Source of the DNA: CBDCWO01 sp965223405
Lineage (GTDB): Bacteria; Bacteroidota; Bacteroidia; Chitinophagales; Saprospiraceae
NCBI GenBank assembly: GCA_965223405.1
Contig: CBDCWO010000006.1
Location: 434,001 to 498,000, forward strand
DNA: 64,000 nt
Direction of reading: 5' to 3'
Shown: positions 24,590 to 34,351 of the stretch, one piece after another
Layout: every line of letters starts with the position of its first letter
Position numbering within the stretch: position 1 is the first letter of the stretch
Made by a program: the position numbers and the translations under genes
The notes under the pieces: model-generated
The model's database searches: none
What the model was told of the DNA's origin: nothing
What the model saw: only the letters and a program-made list of their open reading frames with translations

Positions 24590-27070
24590 CTACTTTCCAT
24601 GCAATTGAATGGTCTCCCCTTTTTCTAAGTTTAACAAAGTATCCTCACCATAAAGACGAACCACTGCTTTTTCCCCAATCAATGATTCTATTGTTGCTGA
24701 GTACAATTTTCCATTACTCCATTTAATTTGCACTTCAAATCCATTCGCTGCACGTAATCCAGTGATTTCTCCTTCTTTCCATACATCTGGGAGAGCTGGC
24801 AGAAGTTCTATAATCGGCACTTCTTCCCCATCAACATCTTTGGTTTCATGGCTTTGTAACAACATTTCAATAATTCCAGCCCCTGCACCGTAATTTCCAT
24901 CAATATTAAAAGGAGGACATGATGCAAGCAAACTTGGCAATAAACCGGCTTTTCGCCTGCCGCCTGGTACAAAAAGGTTATTAATTATTTTATAGGCATG
25001 GTTACCATCTTTTAACCGTGCCCAGCAGCATGCTTTCCAGGCCATGGACCAACCCGTTGCTTCATCTCCCCTGATTTCAAGGGATCGTTTTGCTGCATTA
25101 AACAAATCCGGTGTTCCGTCTTTAGTGATTTCATATCCAGGAGAAAGTGCATATAAGTGGGAAATATGCCGATGCTGAGGGTCTATTTCTGTGTATTCAC
25201 GGTCCCATTCCAGTAGCTGGCCTTTTGACCCTATACCGTAGGGTTGTAGTCTATCGACTTTTGCAGATAATTGCTGGGCAAAATCAACATCAATACCCAA
25301 TACTTTGGTGGCATTTATACAATTGGTAAACAGTTCTTTAATAATCATGATATCCATGGTTGGTCCTTCACAAAAAGGAGTTCGGTAATCTGTTCCCCTT
25401 GGTATATAACCATGTTCCGGAGAAGAGCCAATTGGTGTCGTGTAGTAGCCTTTTTCCGACCAAATCAACCAGTTGTTTAAGAATTCAGCCGCGCCTTTTA
25501 GTACGGGCCAGTATTCTCGCAAAAAATCTATGTCCTTAGTATACCGGTAATGGGTCCATATTTGCTGACATAACCAACCGCCGGCCATAGGCCAGAATGA
25601 ACAATAGGCATTGTCTACCGGTTGCGCACAGCGCCATATTGTCGTATTGTGGTGAGCGGTCCAACCATTATAACCGAAACTTTCTTTAGCGTGTTTTGAT
25701 CCGTTGACGGATAATTCTCTAATAAATCGATGAATAGGTTCGGAACATTCGCTTAAGTTGGCAGCTTCAGTCATCCAGTAATAAATTTCTGTATTTATAT
25801 TCATTGTGTATGCTCCTGCCCAGGGTGGTATAATCAAATCATTCCACATTCCTTGCAAATTTATGGGTTGTCCACCTGGACGTGAAGCTGCTATGGTTAG
25901 ATATCTGGCGTGTTGCAGAAAAAGTGCACCCAATGAAGGATCACCACCCTGATTAAATAATTCAAGACGTTGGTCTGTAGGTAATTTGCTCTGTTCCGTC
26001 ATGGGACCTAGGCTGAATTTGACTCTATTAAACAGTGTACTATAATCAGTTAAATGTGCATTTTTGAGTTCATGATATCCTTTGGCCAGGGCCTTTTCAA
26101 GATTAGCTGAGGCAACAATAGACGGATCTACCCCATCTTTACTAGGGCTTTTAATGAAACCATTATAGCTGGTATCACCAGAAAGAATAATTATGACATT
26201 ATCGGCGTTTGTTATTACTATTTTATTACCTTCAATATTTATCGAACCACCATCGAGAATGACACCTACTCGACCTTCGTAAAAAGTACCTTTCCCATCT
26301 AATTTATCGCCGTACATCGTAGTCTCCGTACCGGGAATGTGTTGCCCATTTTTATCAAAAAGTTCCGGGTACATCCATTCCTGCTTCCATTCCTGTACCC
26401 TTTGCAGGGACCTCCGAAGTGCCAGTGCCGGAGCTTGACCCTGCATTATGATCAAATCTTTGGATATGGAGGTGTTGGCGGTTGGATGTGCTCCTTCAAG
26501 GGATACTGTACAAGATATTTTTCCCTTTCCTTCCGAACTGAGGTTTGTAACAATTACCTGATCCGGGAAACTGGCAAACGTTTCTCGCACATGTTTAACA
26601 TCGTCGACGGTATAGGTGGTACGGCATATAGCGTGTGAAATATCCAATTCCCTCCGGTAGTTTTCCACATTTTCAGAGTGATCAAACTCCATGATCAGGT
26701 TTCCAAAAGGTTGGTAACAAGGTTGCGCCCGTCCGATCCATTCGTCGCCTACAATGCTATTCACCTGTTCAAGATCTCCGGATTTTATTAAAGTTTTCAC
26801 CTTTTCCAGATTTTTGGTAACATCAATTTTGACATGACGTTGTCCTGGCTCACCGGAATAAAGTGTATTTTCATTCAATTGCAATTGTTCGGTTTTTATC
26901 CCGCCAAAAACCATAGCACCAAGGGTTCCATTTCCGATGGGTAAGGCTTCGTACCAATCCGTAGCCGGCTTATCGTACCATAGAACGACATCATATTCTG
27001 TTTTTTCTTTAATGCAGCTCAAAAGAAAAATTGCTAAAAATGAAATTACAAGAATGCTTTTAGAATACAT
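24590..27070 (-). CDS. GH95 alpha-L-fucosidase/galactosidase, lipoprotein
   Basis: 826 residues from the ATG at 27070. GH95 hallmarks are WYDKPATDWYEALPIGNG at the N-terminus, QGMWNDLIIPPWAGAYTMNI, NINTEIYYWMTEAANLSEC (the two Asn that position water), SSPEHGY (general-acid Glu) and NIDGNYGAGAGIIEMLLQSH (Asp pairing with the Asn residues). The enzyme inverts terminal alpha-1,2-linked fucose or related galactose. The signal MYSKSILVISFLAIFLLSC ends in a lipobox. An in-frame ATG at 27142 would add 24 residues that form a second signal ending LLIPSC. I prefer 27070 because that signal directly adjoins the mature protein. Confidence 0.92.
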   Translation of the reverse strand: MYSKSILVISFLAIFLLSCIKEKTEYDVVLWYDKPATDWYEALPIGNGTLGAMVFGGIKTEQLQLNENTLYSGEPGQRHVKIDVTKNLEKVKTLIKSGDLEQVNSIVGDEWIGRAQPCYQPFGNLIMEFDHSENVENYRRELDISHAICRTTYTVDDVKHVRETFASFPDQVIVTNLSSEGKGKISCTVSLEGAHPTANTSISKDLIIMQGQAPALALRRSLQRVQEWKQEWMYPELFDKNGQHIPGTETTMYGDKLDGKGTFYEGRVGVILDGGSINIEGNKIVITNADNVIIILSGDTSYNGFIKSPSKDGVDPSIVASANLEKALAKGYHELKNAHLTDYSTLFNRVKFSLGPMTEQSKLPTDQRLELFNQGGDPSLGALFLQHARYLTIAASRPGGQPINLQGMWNDLIIPPWAGAYTMNINTEIYYWMTEAANLSECSEPIHRFIRELSVNGSKHAKESFGYNGWTAHHNTTIWRCAQPVDNAYCSFWPMAGGWLCQQIWTHYRYTKDIDFLREYWPVLKGAAEFLNNWLIWSEKGYYTTPIGSSPEHGYIPRGTDYRTPFCEGPTMDIMIIKELFTNCINATKVLGIDVDFAQQLSAKVDRLQPYGIGSKGQLLEWDREYTEIDPQHRHISHLYALSPGYEITKDGTPDLFNAAKRSLEIRGDEATGWSMAWKACCWARLKDGNHAYKIINNLFVPGGRRKAGLLPSLLASCPPFNIDGNYGAGAGIIEMLLQSHETKDVDGEEVPIIELLPALPDVWKEGEITGLRAANGFEVQIKWSNGKLYSATIESLIGEKAVVRLYGEDTLLNLEKGETIQLHGK

Positions 27071-27231
27071 TTTTATTGATGTGCAGGATGGAATAAGCAA
27101 CAGCAAAAGGACGATCGAGATTATTTTCTGAGGGAATATCATTTTAGTAAATTCATTATAATTTTTACAAAATATTTCTCCGGATACTTAATAATTCTTC
27201 GCTACGTATGCATTTTTTAACCGGATTGGAT

Positions 27232-27263
27232 CAAAAAATGGGATCGGCCATCACCGATCCCAT
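27232..27263 (-). terminator. Intrinsic terminator between susD and the GH95 gene
   Basis: A perfect 10-bp stem (ATGGGATCGG 27238-27247, CCGATCCCAT 27254-27263) with a 6-base loop. On the minus strand it is followed at once by TTTTTTG. It lies 40 bp downstream of the SusD stop and would reduce read-through into the enzyme genes. Confidence 0.85.
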
Positions 27264-27302
27264 CCGATAAACCCTAGAATTACTATCTAAATATTTCTTA
27301 TC

Positions 27303-28967
27303 TTAATAACCAGGATTTTGATCCAGTACGGCTTCAGTATTTCTCTCGATTTCATCGTTTGGAATAGGCCAAACGTTTTGATAATCATTTATGATATGGT
27401 CCGCATACAATCCGTTGTGCATAGGGTTGTGCACCCTTATCCTTTCTACATTTACTCCCATGCGCATAATAGTAAGCAACCTCAATTCTTCAGTAAAGAG
27501 TTCTCTGGCTCTTTCATCTAATAGATAATTTAAGTCGACGTTACCAGCATCTACAGGATCCGCATTCGACCTTTCTCTAACTTCATTTATATCCATAGCT
27601 GCATTTTCCAGATCTCCTTTCATCAGATACGCTTCAGCTCTCAATAGATAGGTTTCTGCCAATCTCATAATATAACGATCCCGAAACGTGTGGTTTGCTG
27701 AACTTGTAGTCTTTCCGGTACTGGGATCAGCAATCAGTTCATCAGGAAAGTTATTTATAGGTGCACTTTTAGCAAATACAGCACTCCACCATCTTTTAAG
27801 CGGATCAGTAAAAGTAGTTATAGCTCCATCTGCGATCATCCATTTTCCAAAATAGTTTGATGCGGGATTATTCACAACAGCATCACGAATAATATTGTGT
27901 TCTGAGTTTCTAAAGTCGTTATTGGAGTTTTCCCATACCTCATTCAGCATATATTCTGAAGCTGCCCACCAACCAATACCTCGTCCACCCAGTTGATTGA
28001 GAGGACCAATAAAAACATTTGCGCCATCATTATCTTTTAATTGCCAATATAGGGGCACCAAAAACCGGGCTAACGCATCATCTCTTCCACCACCTGGTGT
28101 ATTAAATTCATACTGACTGACCCAAATTGCCTCGGTGTTACCCGATCCACGATTTTGATTTCCCCGTCTAAAAAGATCCCAATATACATCACCAGGTTCA
28201 CCACTCCTGCTGCCAAAGCGATCGGTCATCAAGGAATAATTTGGATTATCAATAACTGCCGAAGCCGCAGATATGGCTTTATCGTATTCCTTAGTTATGT
28301 TGTAAACTTCTGCCAATAAATGATAGGCTGCCCCTTTGGATATCCTACCATCTTGTTCCACTTCATGCGCATCGGGTAAGTTTTGCGTACCATCGATAAG
28401 GTCATTGATTATTTGATCCCAGACAGCACTAACCGGATCTCTTACGAAATCTCTTCTGGGCGAAGTGATCTCCTCCAAAACCAAAGGTACTCCTCCAAAC
28501 AGAATACCCAGTCCCCGATAGGCATATGCTCTAAAAAATTTCGCTTCGGCTATTTTTGCATTACGATCATTTTCGGATTTATAATCCACATCTACAATCC
28601 GCGACAATATGGCATTGGCATTAAAAACGATTTTATAGTAGCTATTCCAAATCGATCTAACACGTCCGGATTCCGGAGTAATCTTATCCGACCAGGAATT
28701 CAGTTCATGGGTAGGTGCAATCGCATCATACCCGACATCGGTCGTGTATTGAAATACAAAGGCTTGGGTATGGGCAGAACCATAATTGAGATCATGCACG
28801 TTCTGATACAATTTGACCACTGCAATATCTATCTGTTCCGGCGTGGAATAGGAGTTTTCCGGAGAATAAAAATCAAAGGGAACCTCTTCTAACCACTTGT
28901 CTTCATTGCAAGAAAGAAGAATGGTAGTTGTAAAAACAATTGTTAAAATATATTTTAGCTTTTTCAT
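27303..28967 (-). CDS. susD: SusD/RagB family glycan-binding lipoprotein
   Basis: 554 residues. Lipobox TTILLSC with Cys20. N-terminal SusD-like part (LEEVPFDFYSPENSYSTPEQIDIAVVKLYQNV), tetratricopeptide-like helices (AKFFRAYAYRGLGILFGGVPLV, YHLLAEVYNITKEYDKAISAA) and a C-terminal RagB/SusD domain (YIMRLAETYLLRAEAYLMKGD, NEVRERSN, LLDERARELFTEELR). It sits at the cell surface as the lid of the SusC transporter encoded 10 bp upstream and binds the oligosaccharide. Confidence 0.95.
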   Translation of the reverse strand: MKKLKYILTIVFTTTILLSCNEDKWLEEVPFDFYSPENSYSTPEQIDIAVVKLYQNVHDLNYGSAHTQAFVFQYTTDVGYDAIAPTHELNSWSDKITPESGRVRSIWNSYYKIVFNANAILSRIVDVDYKSENDRNAKIAEAKFFRAYAYRGLGILFGGVPLVLEEITSPRRDFVRDPVSAVWDQIINDLIDGTQNLPDAHEVEQDGRISKGAAYHLLAEVYNITKEYDKAISAASAVIDNPNYSLMTDRFGSRSGEPGDVYWDLFRRGNQNRGSGNTEAIWVSQYEFNTPGGGRDDALARFLVPLYWQLKDNDGANVFIGPLNQLGGRGIGWWAASEYMLNEVWENSNNDFRNSEHNIIRDAVVNNPASNYFGKWMIADGAITTFTDPLKRWWSAVFAKSAPINNFPDELIADPSTGKTTSSANHTFRDRYIMRLAETYLLRAEAYLMKGDLENAAMDINEVRERSNADPVDAGNVDLNYLLDERARELFTEELRLLTIMRMGVNVERIRVHNPMHNGLYADHIINDYQNVWPIPNDEIERNTEAVLDQNPGY

Positions 28968-28977
28968 GTTTTAAAAT

Positions 28978-31900
28978 TTAAAATTCTAGATTTAATCCCA
29001 TCGTAAAGCTTCTAAGTAACGGACTTCCAGGTCCAAATCCAACCCCGGTTTCCGGGTCTTGGCCTTTCCAATCAGTTAATGTCAACAGATTCTTTCCACT
29101 AACAAAAACCTTGAGATTATTGATTTTGATTTTCTGTGTTATTGCATTGGGAAAATTATAGGAAAGAGAAACATCCTGCAATCTGACAAAACTCCTTTGG
29201 CCATATGGCGTACCTTCAAACTGGGAACCTGTATCCAGCCGGCGATATTTAGCATTAGGATTTTCAGGCAACCAATAATCCCAACCTCCTTTGGGTACAT
29301 TACTGTAGTTAAGATTATCTCTTTTGGCCCAGACTCCATTATGCGGTGCATCATTTCCCATGTAATAGTCTTTTCCCCCCTGGATGGAATTGATAAATAC
29401 ATACAGGCTGAGATTTCGATAGGATACGGTATTGGAGATACCAAATCGATAAGATGGATCCAGATATCCCAATATTTTTCTATCATCCAGGGAAGATATT
29501 TTTCCATCTCCATTCAGGTCTGCCAATTTATATGTACCGGGGAAAAACCCATTCCAAATGCTTCCATCATTTTCATCTGCCAACTGCCACATCCCGATAA
29601 TTTCATAATCGTATAATACTCTTTGGGGTTGCCCGATAAACAACCTGTTCCCAACTAAATCATCCTCTTTTCCGTCTTGATCAACATCGGCACCAAGTAT
29701 TGATTCAATTTTATTTCGAACACGATTAAAATTGAATGAAACGTCCCATCTAATGGGACCTTTGGAGAGTACCGTACTGGATAATGTCAGTTCAATTCCA
29801 TTATTTGATACTTCAGCAATATTGTCATTGATGGTACTGAAGCCGGTGATCCTGGGCAATGCGATGGCGAACAGGATGTCCTCGGTTTTATTGGTATAAT
29901 ATTCGATATTGCCTCTTAGTCTTGCCGGTTCGAGTTCAAAGTCTACTCCTAAATTCAGACCAGTGGTGGTCTCCCAGCCTAGAGCGGGATTAGACAAAGA
30001 CTGGATGGACTGACCTTGAAACGTTTGTCCCCCATCACCAAATACTACGCTAGGTCCTGATTCGACCACTGCAGCGGTCGCATATCGACCGACACCCCGT
30101 CTTCCCGATTGTCCGTAGGAGGCTCTCAGTTTTAAAAAATTCAACCACGGTATATCACTGGCAAAAGCTTCTTCACTGATTACCCAACCCAGAGCTACTG
30201 AAGGAAATATTGCGGTTTTGTCTGCTAACCCAAATCCTGAAAACCCATCTCTTCTTATGGTACCGGTCACATAGTATTTATAATTGAAGTTGTATAACAA
30301 CCTTGCCATCTGATACAGACTGTTTTCCTTTTCTTTGGAAGAAGAAATTTGATTGAGAGAGGGATCACCAGCCTGGAGTCTATGATAACCTAAAAAGTCT
30401 ACGGCAAAGTTTCGAGCTCCTGCAAATATTGAATTTATATCCCGTTCTTCAACTCCATAAACTAAAGTGGCATTTACATTATGAACATCGTTGAATGTCC
30501 TCTTGTAGGTAATGATGTTATCCAATGTCCAATCACGTGTCTTTGAGTTTCGTTGTGAACCCACCCCGGTGAAATTCGCTGCTATCGGATCGAAGCTTTT
30601 CTGATCGATGGTCCGAAAGTTATTGGCATAATTCAATCGATAACTTAATCCCTCGAGAGGCAATTTAACATCGAGATATAAGTTACTTGCCATATTTAAA
30701 CGGATATCCGAATCATCTACTTCAAGGGCCAGATATGGGTTAAACCATCCTCCCTCGGGACGAGGAATTATTTCCCCTTCTTCATCTCTGGGTGGTGCCC
30801 AAGGCTGCAAATAAAATGGGATAGCCGCTCCAGCCGTCCTACCCGAATAATCGCTTACCGCAAAATACGTTTGGGTTCCCAAATTAAGCCAGTTATTAAT
30901 TTTTGCATCCAGATTTATCCGCAAATTATATTTCTTAAACTCATCATTTAAGATATATGCAGCTTGGTCAGTAAACCCTCCAGAAAAGAAATAGCTGATG
31001 GCTTCATTCTGACCCCGGATACTTAAGTTGTGGGAGTTGACATGTCCATTGTCCGTAAATAAATCATACCAGGGAATATCGATCCCATCTTGATATCCTT
31101 TGGCTATTTCCAGAGTTTTAAAGTTGTTTTGCCAGACATATGCAGGATCAACTTGTATAAAGTCAGGGGCCAGTCTATATCCATCGGCCCAATAGATATT
31201 CGGATAAAATGTTTCGTACTCTTCGGCATCCATCGGTTCAAACTTGTTTGACGGCGTCTGAATACTATAACTCGCGGCATAGTTGATAATGGGTTTTCCT
31301 GAAGATTTACCGCTTTTCGTAGTGATTACGATTACCCCGTTAGATGCCTGAGAACCATAGATTGCTGCTGAGCTAACATCCTTCAGAATATCAATAGACT
31401 CGATGTCCGAGCTATTAAGGTCCACAATGCTACCCCGATAAATAATTCCGTCCAATACAATCAATGGGGCATTGGCTCCGGCACTGCTGGAAAGTGTACT
31501 TTGGCCTCTTATTGATATGGTTGGGTTTTGACCGGCATTGGTCGTTGGTCCAACATTCAGTCCGGCAACCGTTCCTTGTACCGCCTGTACAATGGATACA
31601 TTGGGAAACTCCGCGGCCCGGTCTAAATCGGCACTGGCTAGCGCGCCGGTCATGTCTTTCTTACTGACCGTTGCTCCATAACCAATTACCACAACCTCTT
31701 GCAACTGTTCCTCATCACTAAGCATAGTCACATCTATTACGGATTGTCCATTGATCGAAATCTCCACATCCTTATATCCAATATAGGAGAAAATCAAGGT
31801 AGTCGCATCTTCCGGAACATCAAGCTGATATTTACCTTCGAGATCGGTTGTTGTACCTGTTGATGTCCCCTTAACCAGAATGTTTACGCCGATTAGGGGT

Positions 31901-32418
31901 TCCCCTGCTTCTGAAACGACAGTCCCGGAAATTGGAATTTCTACTTTCATTTTTTTCAAATAGTTGACCACACCCTTGATATTCTCAAGTGGCTTGGATC
32001 TCAACCTTTGAATAGACACATTACCGCTGCCATCCAATTTTTGAATTTTTTGCAAATGTCTACGTAGCTTATTGGATTTGCGCGTCCCTTTTTTCGTATT
32101 TTTGACAATTAGAAAGAACTTTCCACCATAAGATTCATATCGAAAACCCAGTGGTTTTAACAAACGATCCATAGCATGATTCAAGCTCTCGTTCGCCATA
32201 AATTCAAAGTCTGATTCCACCTCTGAAACGGTTTTGGAATCATAAGAAAAAAAGACTTTGTACCTCTCACTGAATTCTTCAATAATTTCTGTAAGTGGTT
32301 TTTTCTGTTCGGTGGGTTTAGGAGTTGTACTAGCTATTAACAATGGAACACTGAGTCCCCAAAAAATGGCTGCTAATAACAGGTATTGACACGGTTTGTA
32401 AATACTTTTCAAATGCAT
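28978..32418 (-). CDS. susC: SusC/RagA TonB-dependent transporter with STN signalling domain
   Basis: 1146 residues. Signal peptide (about 1-29), STN (secretin/TonB short N-terminal) domain (about 40-110; LTEIIEEFSERYKVFFSYDS to FRYESYGGKFFLIVK), carboxypeptidase-regulatory-like domain (about 158-235; ISGTVVSEAGEPLIGVNI), TonB box region EVVVIGYG, plug (about 245-370; IVQAVQGTVAGLNV, ASNGVIVITTKSGKSSGKP), then the 22-strand barrel ending SFTMGLNLEF. The STN domain is the part that contacts FecR-type anti-sigma factors. With the FecR and ECF genes directly upstream, this transporter should report substrate binding to transcription. Confidence 0.95.
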   Translation of the reverse strand: MHLKSIYKPCQYLLLAAIFWGLSVPLLIASTTPKPTEQKKPLTEIIEEFSERYKVFFSYDSKTVSEVESDFEFMANESLNHAMDRLLKPLGFRYESYGGKFFLIVKNTKKGTRKSNKLRRHLQKIQKLDGSGNVSIQRLRSKPLENIKGVVNYLKKMKVEIPISGTVVSEAGEPLIGVNILVKGTSTGTTTDLEGKYQLDVPEDATTLIFSYIGYKDVEISINGQSVIDVTMLSDEEQLQEVVVIGYGATVSKKDMTGALASADLDRAAEFPNVSIVQAVQGTVAGLNVGPTTNAGQNPTISIRGQSTLSSSAGANAPLIVLDGIIYRGSIVDLNSSDIESIDILKDVSSAAIYGSQASNGVIVITTKSGKSSGKPIINYAASYSIQTPSNKFEPMDAEEYETFYPNIYWADGYRLAPDFIQVDPAYVWQNNFKTLEIAKGYQDGIDIPWYDLFTDNGHVNSHNLSIRGQNEAISYFFSGGFTDQAAYILNDEFKKYNLRINLDAKINNWLNLGTQTYFAVSDYSGRTAGAAIPFYLQPWAPPRDEEGEIIPRPEGGWFNPYLALEVDDSDIRLNMASNLYLDVKLPLEGLSYRLNYANNFRTIDQKSFDPIAANFTGVGSQRNSKTRDWTLDNIITYKRTFNDVHNVNATLVYGVEERDINSIFAGARNFAVDFLGYHRLQAGDPSLNQISSSKEKENSLYQMARLLYNFNYKYYVTGTIRRDGFSGFGLADKTAIFPSVALGWVISEEAFASDIPWLNFLKLRASYGQSGRRGVGRYATAAVVESGPSVVFGDGGQTFQGQSIQSLSNPALGWETTTGLNLGVDFELEPARLRGNIEYYTNKTEDILFAIALPRITGFSTINDNIAEVSNNGIELTLSSTVLSKGPIRWDVSFNFNRVRNKIESILGADVDQDGKEDDLVGNRLFIGQPQRVLYDYEIIGMWQLADENDGSIWNGFFPGTYKLADLNGDGKISSLDDRKILGYLDPSYRFGISNTVSYRNLSLYVFINSIQGGKDYYMGNDAPHNGVWAKRDNLNYSNVPKGGWDYWLPENPNAKYRRLDTGSQFEGTPYGQRSFVRLQDVSLSYNFPNAITQKIKINNLKVFVSGKNLLTLTDWKGQDPETGVGFGPGSPLLRSFTMGLNLEF

Positions 32419-32447
32419 ACCTTTGTTTTTGTTAATTTTAGAAATGT

Positions 32448-32479
32448 TACTGGGACAACACGGGAATGTTGTTCCAGTA
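32448..32479 (-). promoter_or_regulatory. Intercistronic hairpin between fecR and susC
   Basis: A 13-bp stem with a single G/A mismatch (32448-32460 against 32467-32479) and a 6-base loop, starting three bases after the FecR stop and ending 29 bases before the SusC ATG. There is no T-tract on the minus strand, so it is more likely an RNA processing, stability or translation signal than a terminator. Confidence 0.6.
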
Positions 32480-32481
32480 TT

Positions 32482-33507
32482 TTATTTAATAATTAATAGA
32501 TTATCATTTTTGATTATTTTTACATTGAAGTTTCCTTCTAGGATTGGAATCGCAATTTCCAGTTTATCCATAGGTACAGAAATTGCTTTGACTTGCTTTA
32601 GAATTTCTTCATTTTCCACCTGTATTTTGACTCCATAGATTTCTTCTATCTTTTCAAATATTTCCGAGCCCAATTTGTCTTTAAGTATTAACACACCATC
32701 CTTCCAGGATGTGTGGGTAACAGACTCTACTTTATTTCGTTGCTCAATAATTGCTTTCGTTTCACCGGAAAAAGCGATAAAATCGCCAGGTTTTAAAAGC
32801 TTTTCAGAATGACCTTGTAATTCAAGTTTGATACTTCCTTCTTCTAAAAACACTTCCGTCTGTTGATCCCGACGGTTGACATTGAATGAGGTCCCCAACA
32901 CTTGTACCACCAGATCTTCGGTGATAACCCTAAATTTGGCCTTTGAATCCGTTTGTTTCTTCACTTCAAAAAATGCTTCTCCATCCAGCCAAACCTGACG
33001 ATCATCTCCATGTACCCATTTTTTTCTTATCGTCAAGGTGGAGTTTGCATTCAATTTCACTTGCGATCCATCGGGAAGTACAACAGTCTTCCATTCTCCA
33101 TAACCGGTAAAATAATGTTGTTTCCCAAAATCAGCATTGATCAATACCCAGGAGAACAGCCCTACCAAGAGAAGTAAAGTTGCAGCCACTGCCCAAGTCC
33201 TGGCCCTCTTTCCGAATACATGCTGAGTAGATATAGTCTTGGGTTTGATATTTTCCTTCGATTCCAATACCTTTTGCAAATTGATTCGAATATCACTTGC
33301 ATTCTTGGACGATTGTCCAAAATAATGATTCATTTCAAGTAACAAGGCACGTGCTTGTAGTACAGTATCCTTTTGTTCCGGGTACCGTCTTAGGAACTGA
33401 TTCCAAAAATAGACATTCTGGTCATTAGGATATTTAACCCATTCCCTAAATGAATCATCCTCCACAAATTCTTCTATGGAATAACTTACATATTTTCTAA
33501 AACGCAT
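32482..33507 (-). CDS. FecR-type anti-sigma factor
   Basis: About 341 residues from the ATG at 33507 (MRFRKYVSYSIEEFVED). In-frame codons upstream to 33609 lack the family N-terminus. An N-terminal cytoplasmic anti-sigma helix region (DDSFREWVKYPNDQNVYFWNQFL) is followed by one membrane helix (TWAVAATLLLLVGLFSWVLI), a periplasmic FecR domain (TVVLPDGSQVKLNANSTL, WLDGEAFFEV, VLGTSFNVNRR, VFLEEGSIKLEL) and a C-terminal DUF4974/STN-like domain. It holds the ECF sigma inactive until SusC signals. It is 202 bp downstream of the sigma gene. Confidence 0.93.
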   Translation of the reverse strand: MRFRKYVSYSIEEFVEDDSFREWVKYPNDQNVYFWNQFLRRYPEQKDTVLQARALLLEMNHYFGQSSKNASDIRINLQKVLESKENIKPKTISTQHVFGKRARTWAVAATLLLLVGLFSWVLINADFGKQHYFTGYGEWKTVVLPDGSQVKLNANSTLTIRKKWVHGDDRQVWLDGEAFFEVKKQTDSKAKFRVITEDLVVQVLGTSFNVNRRDQQTEVFLEEGSIKLELQGHSEKLLKPGDFIAFSGETKAIIEQRNKVESVTHTSWKDGVLILKDKLGSEIFEKIEEIYGVKIQVENEEILKQVKAISVPMDKLEIAIPILEGNFNVKIIKNDNLLIIK

Positions 33508-33709
33508 TATTTCGTTTGTATTATTGGTCCGATTAATTTCTTTACGGAAATATAAAGTTCCTTCATTACCTATTAGATAAGAACAGGAGTCAATTTGTAA
33601 CCTTTGCATGGATAGTTTTCATAATTATTCCGAATTATGAAAGTGTATGTAAGTAAAAATATGGAGCCGGGCTTGATTTAATTTGACTTCAAAACATATG
33701 CGGATAGAG

Positions 33710-34351
33710 TCAGATGCCGATAAGAATACACATTACCAAACCAATAATCTTTCTATAATCCAGATTGTGGGTTCGTTCACGAAGTTTTTTGAAGGCTCGT
33801 GAAACATAATTACGGGCTATCTGATTACTTATCCCTAAGATTTCAGAAATCTCATCATAAGAATAGTCTTGATAATAACGCAGAAAAAGTACCTCTTTGA
33901 GTCGGGTTGGCAATCGATCCAATTCGTGTGCCAGTAAATATTCTTTAGCCGAAGCAATTTCACTGGCTACCAGTTGCTCTTCTACATTCATTCGATTGGA
34001 CTCAATCATAAACTGGGTTCGCTCTGAATAGCGTTTTTGTGATTTTGCCCTTTGCCGGTTCACATTGAGGCGGGTATAAATATTTCTGCGAAGACTTTTG
34101 AATGCATAAATCTCAAAATTGGAAACATGTTTAACTTCATTTCCATGCTCCAATAACCAAATGAAAAATTCCTGAACTACGTCTTCAACCAATTCGGTAT
34201 GACTACAGATCTGGCGGCCAAAAAGCAACATCGGATTGAAAAAGCGAAGATAGATTTCGCAAAAAGCCTCAGTATTTTGGTCTGCCAAAAGAACAACTAA
34301 TTCGTTAAGGTCTTTCTTGGATATGCTTTTATGTAACCTACTTTTATCCAA
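33710..34351 (-). CDS. ECF RNA polymerase sigma factor (Bacteroidota FecI-like group)
   Basis: 213 residues from a TTG at 34351. Region 2 covers about 25-95 (FCEIYLRFFNPMLLFGRQI, EDVVQEFFIWLLEHG) and region 4 about 140-200 (RLPTRLKEVLFLRYYQDYSYDEISEILGIS, YVSRAFKKLRE). It should direct RNA polymerase to the susC-susD promoter when released by the FecR protein. First gene of the locus; 723 bp of non-coding DNA lies upstream. Confidence 0.93.
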   Translation of the reverse strand: MDKSRLHKSISKKDLNELVVLLADQNTEAFCEIYLRFFNPMLLFGRQICSHTELVEDVVQEFFIWLLEHGNEVKHVSNFEIYAFKSLRRNIYTRLNVNRQRAKSQKRYSERTQFMIESNRMNVEEQLVASEIASAKEYLLAHELDRLPTRLKEVLFLRYYQDYSYDEISEILGISNQIARNYVSRAFKKLRERTHNLDYRKIIGLVMCILIGI

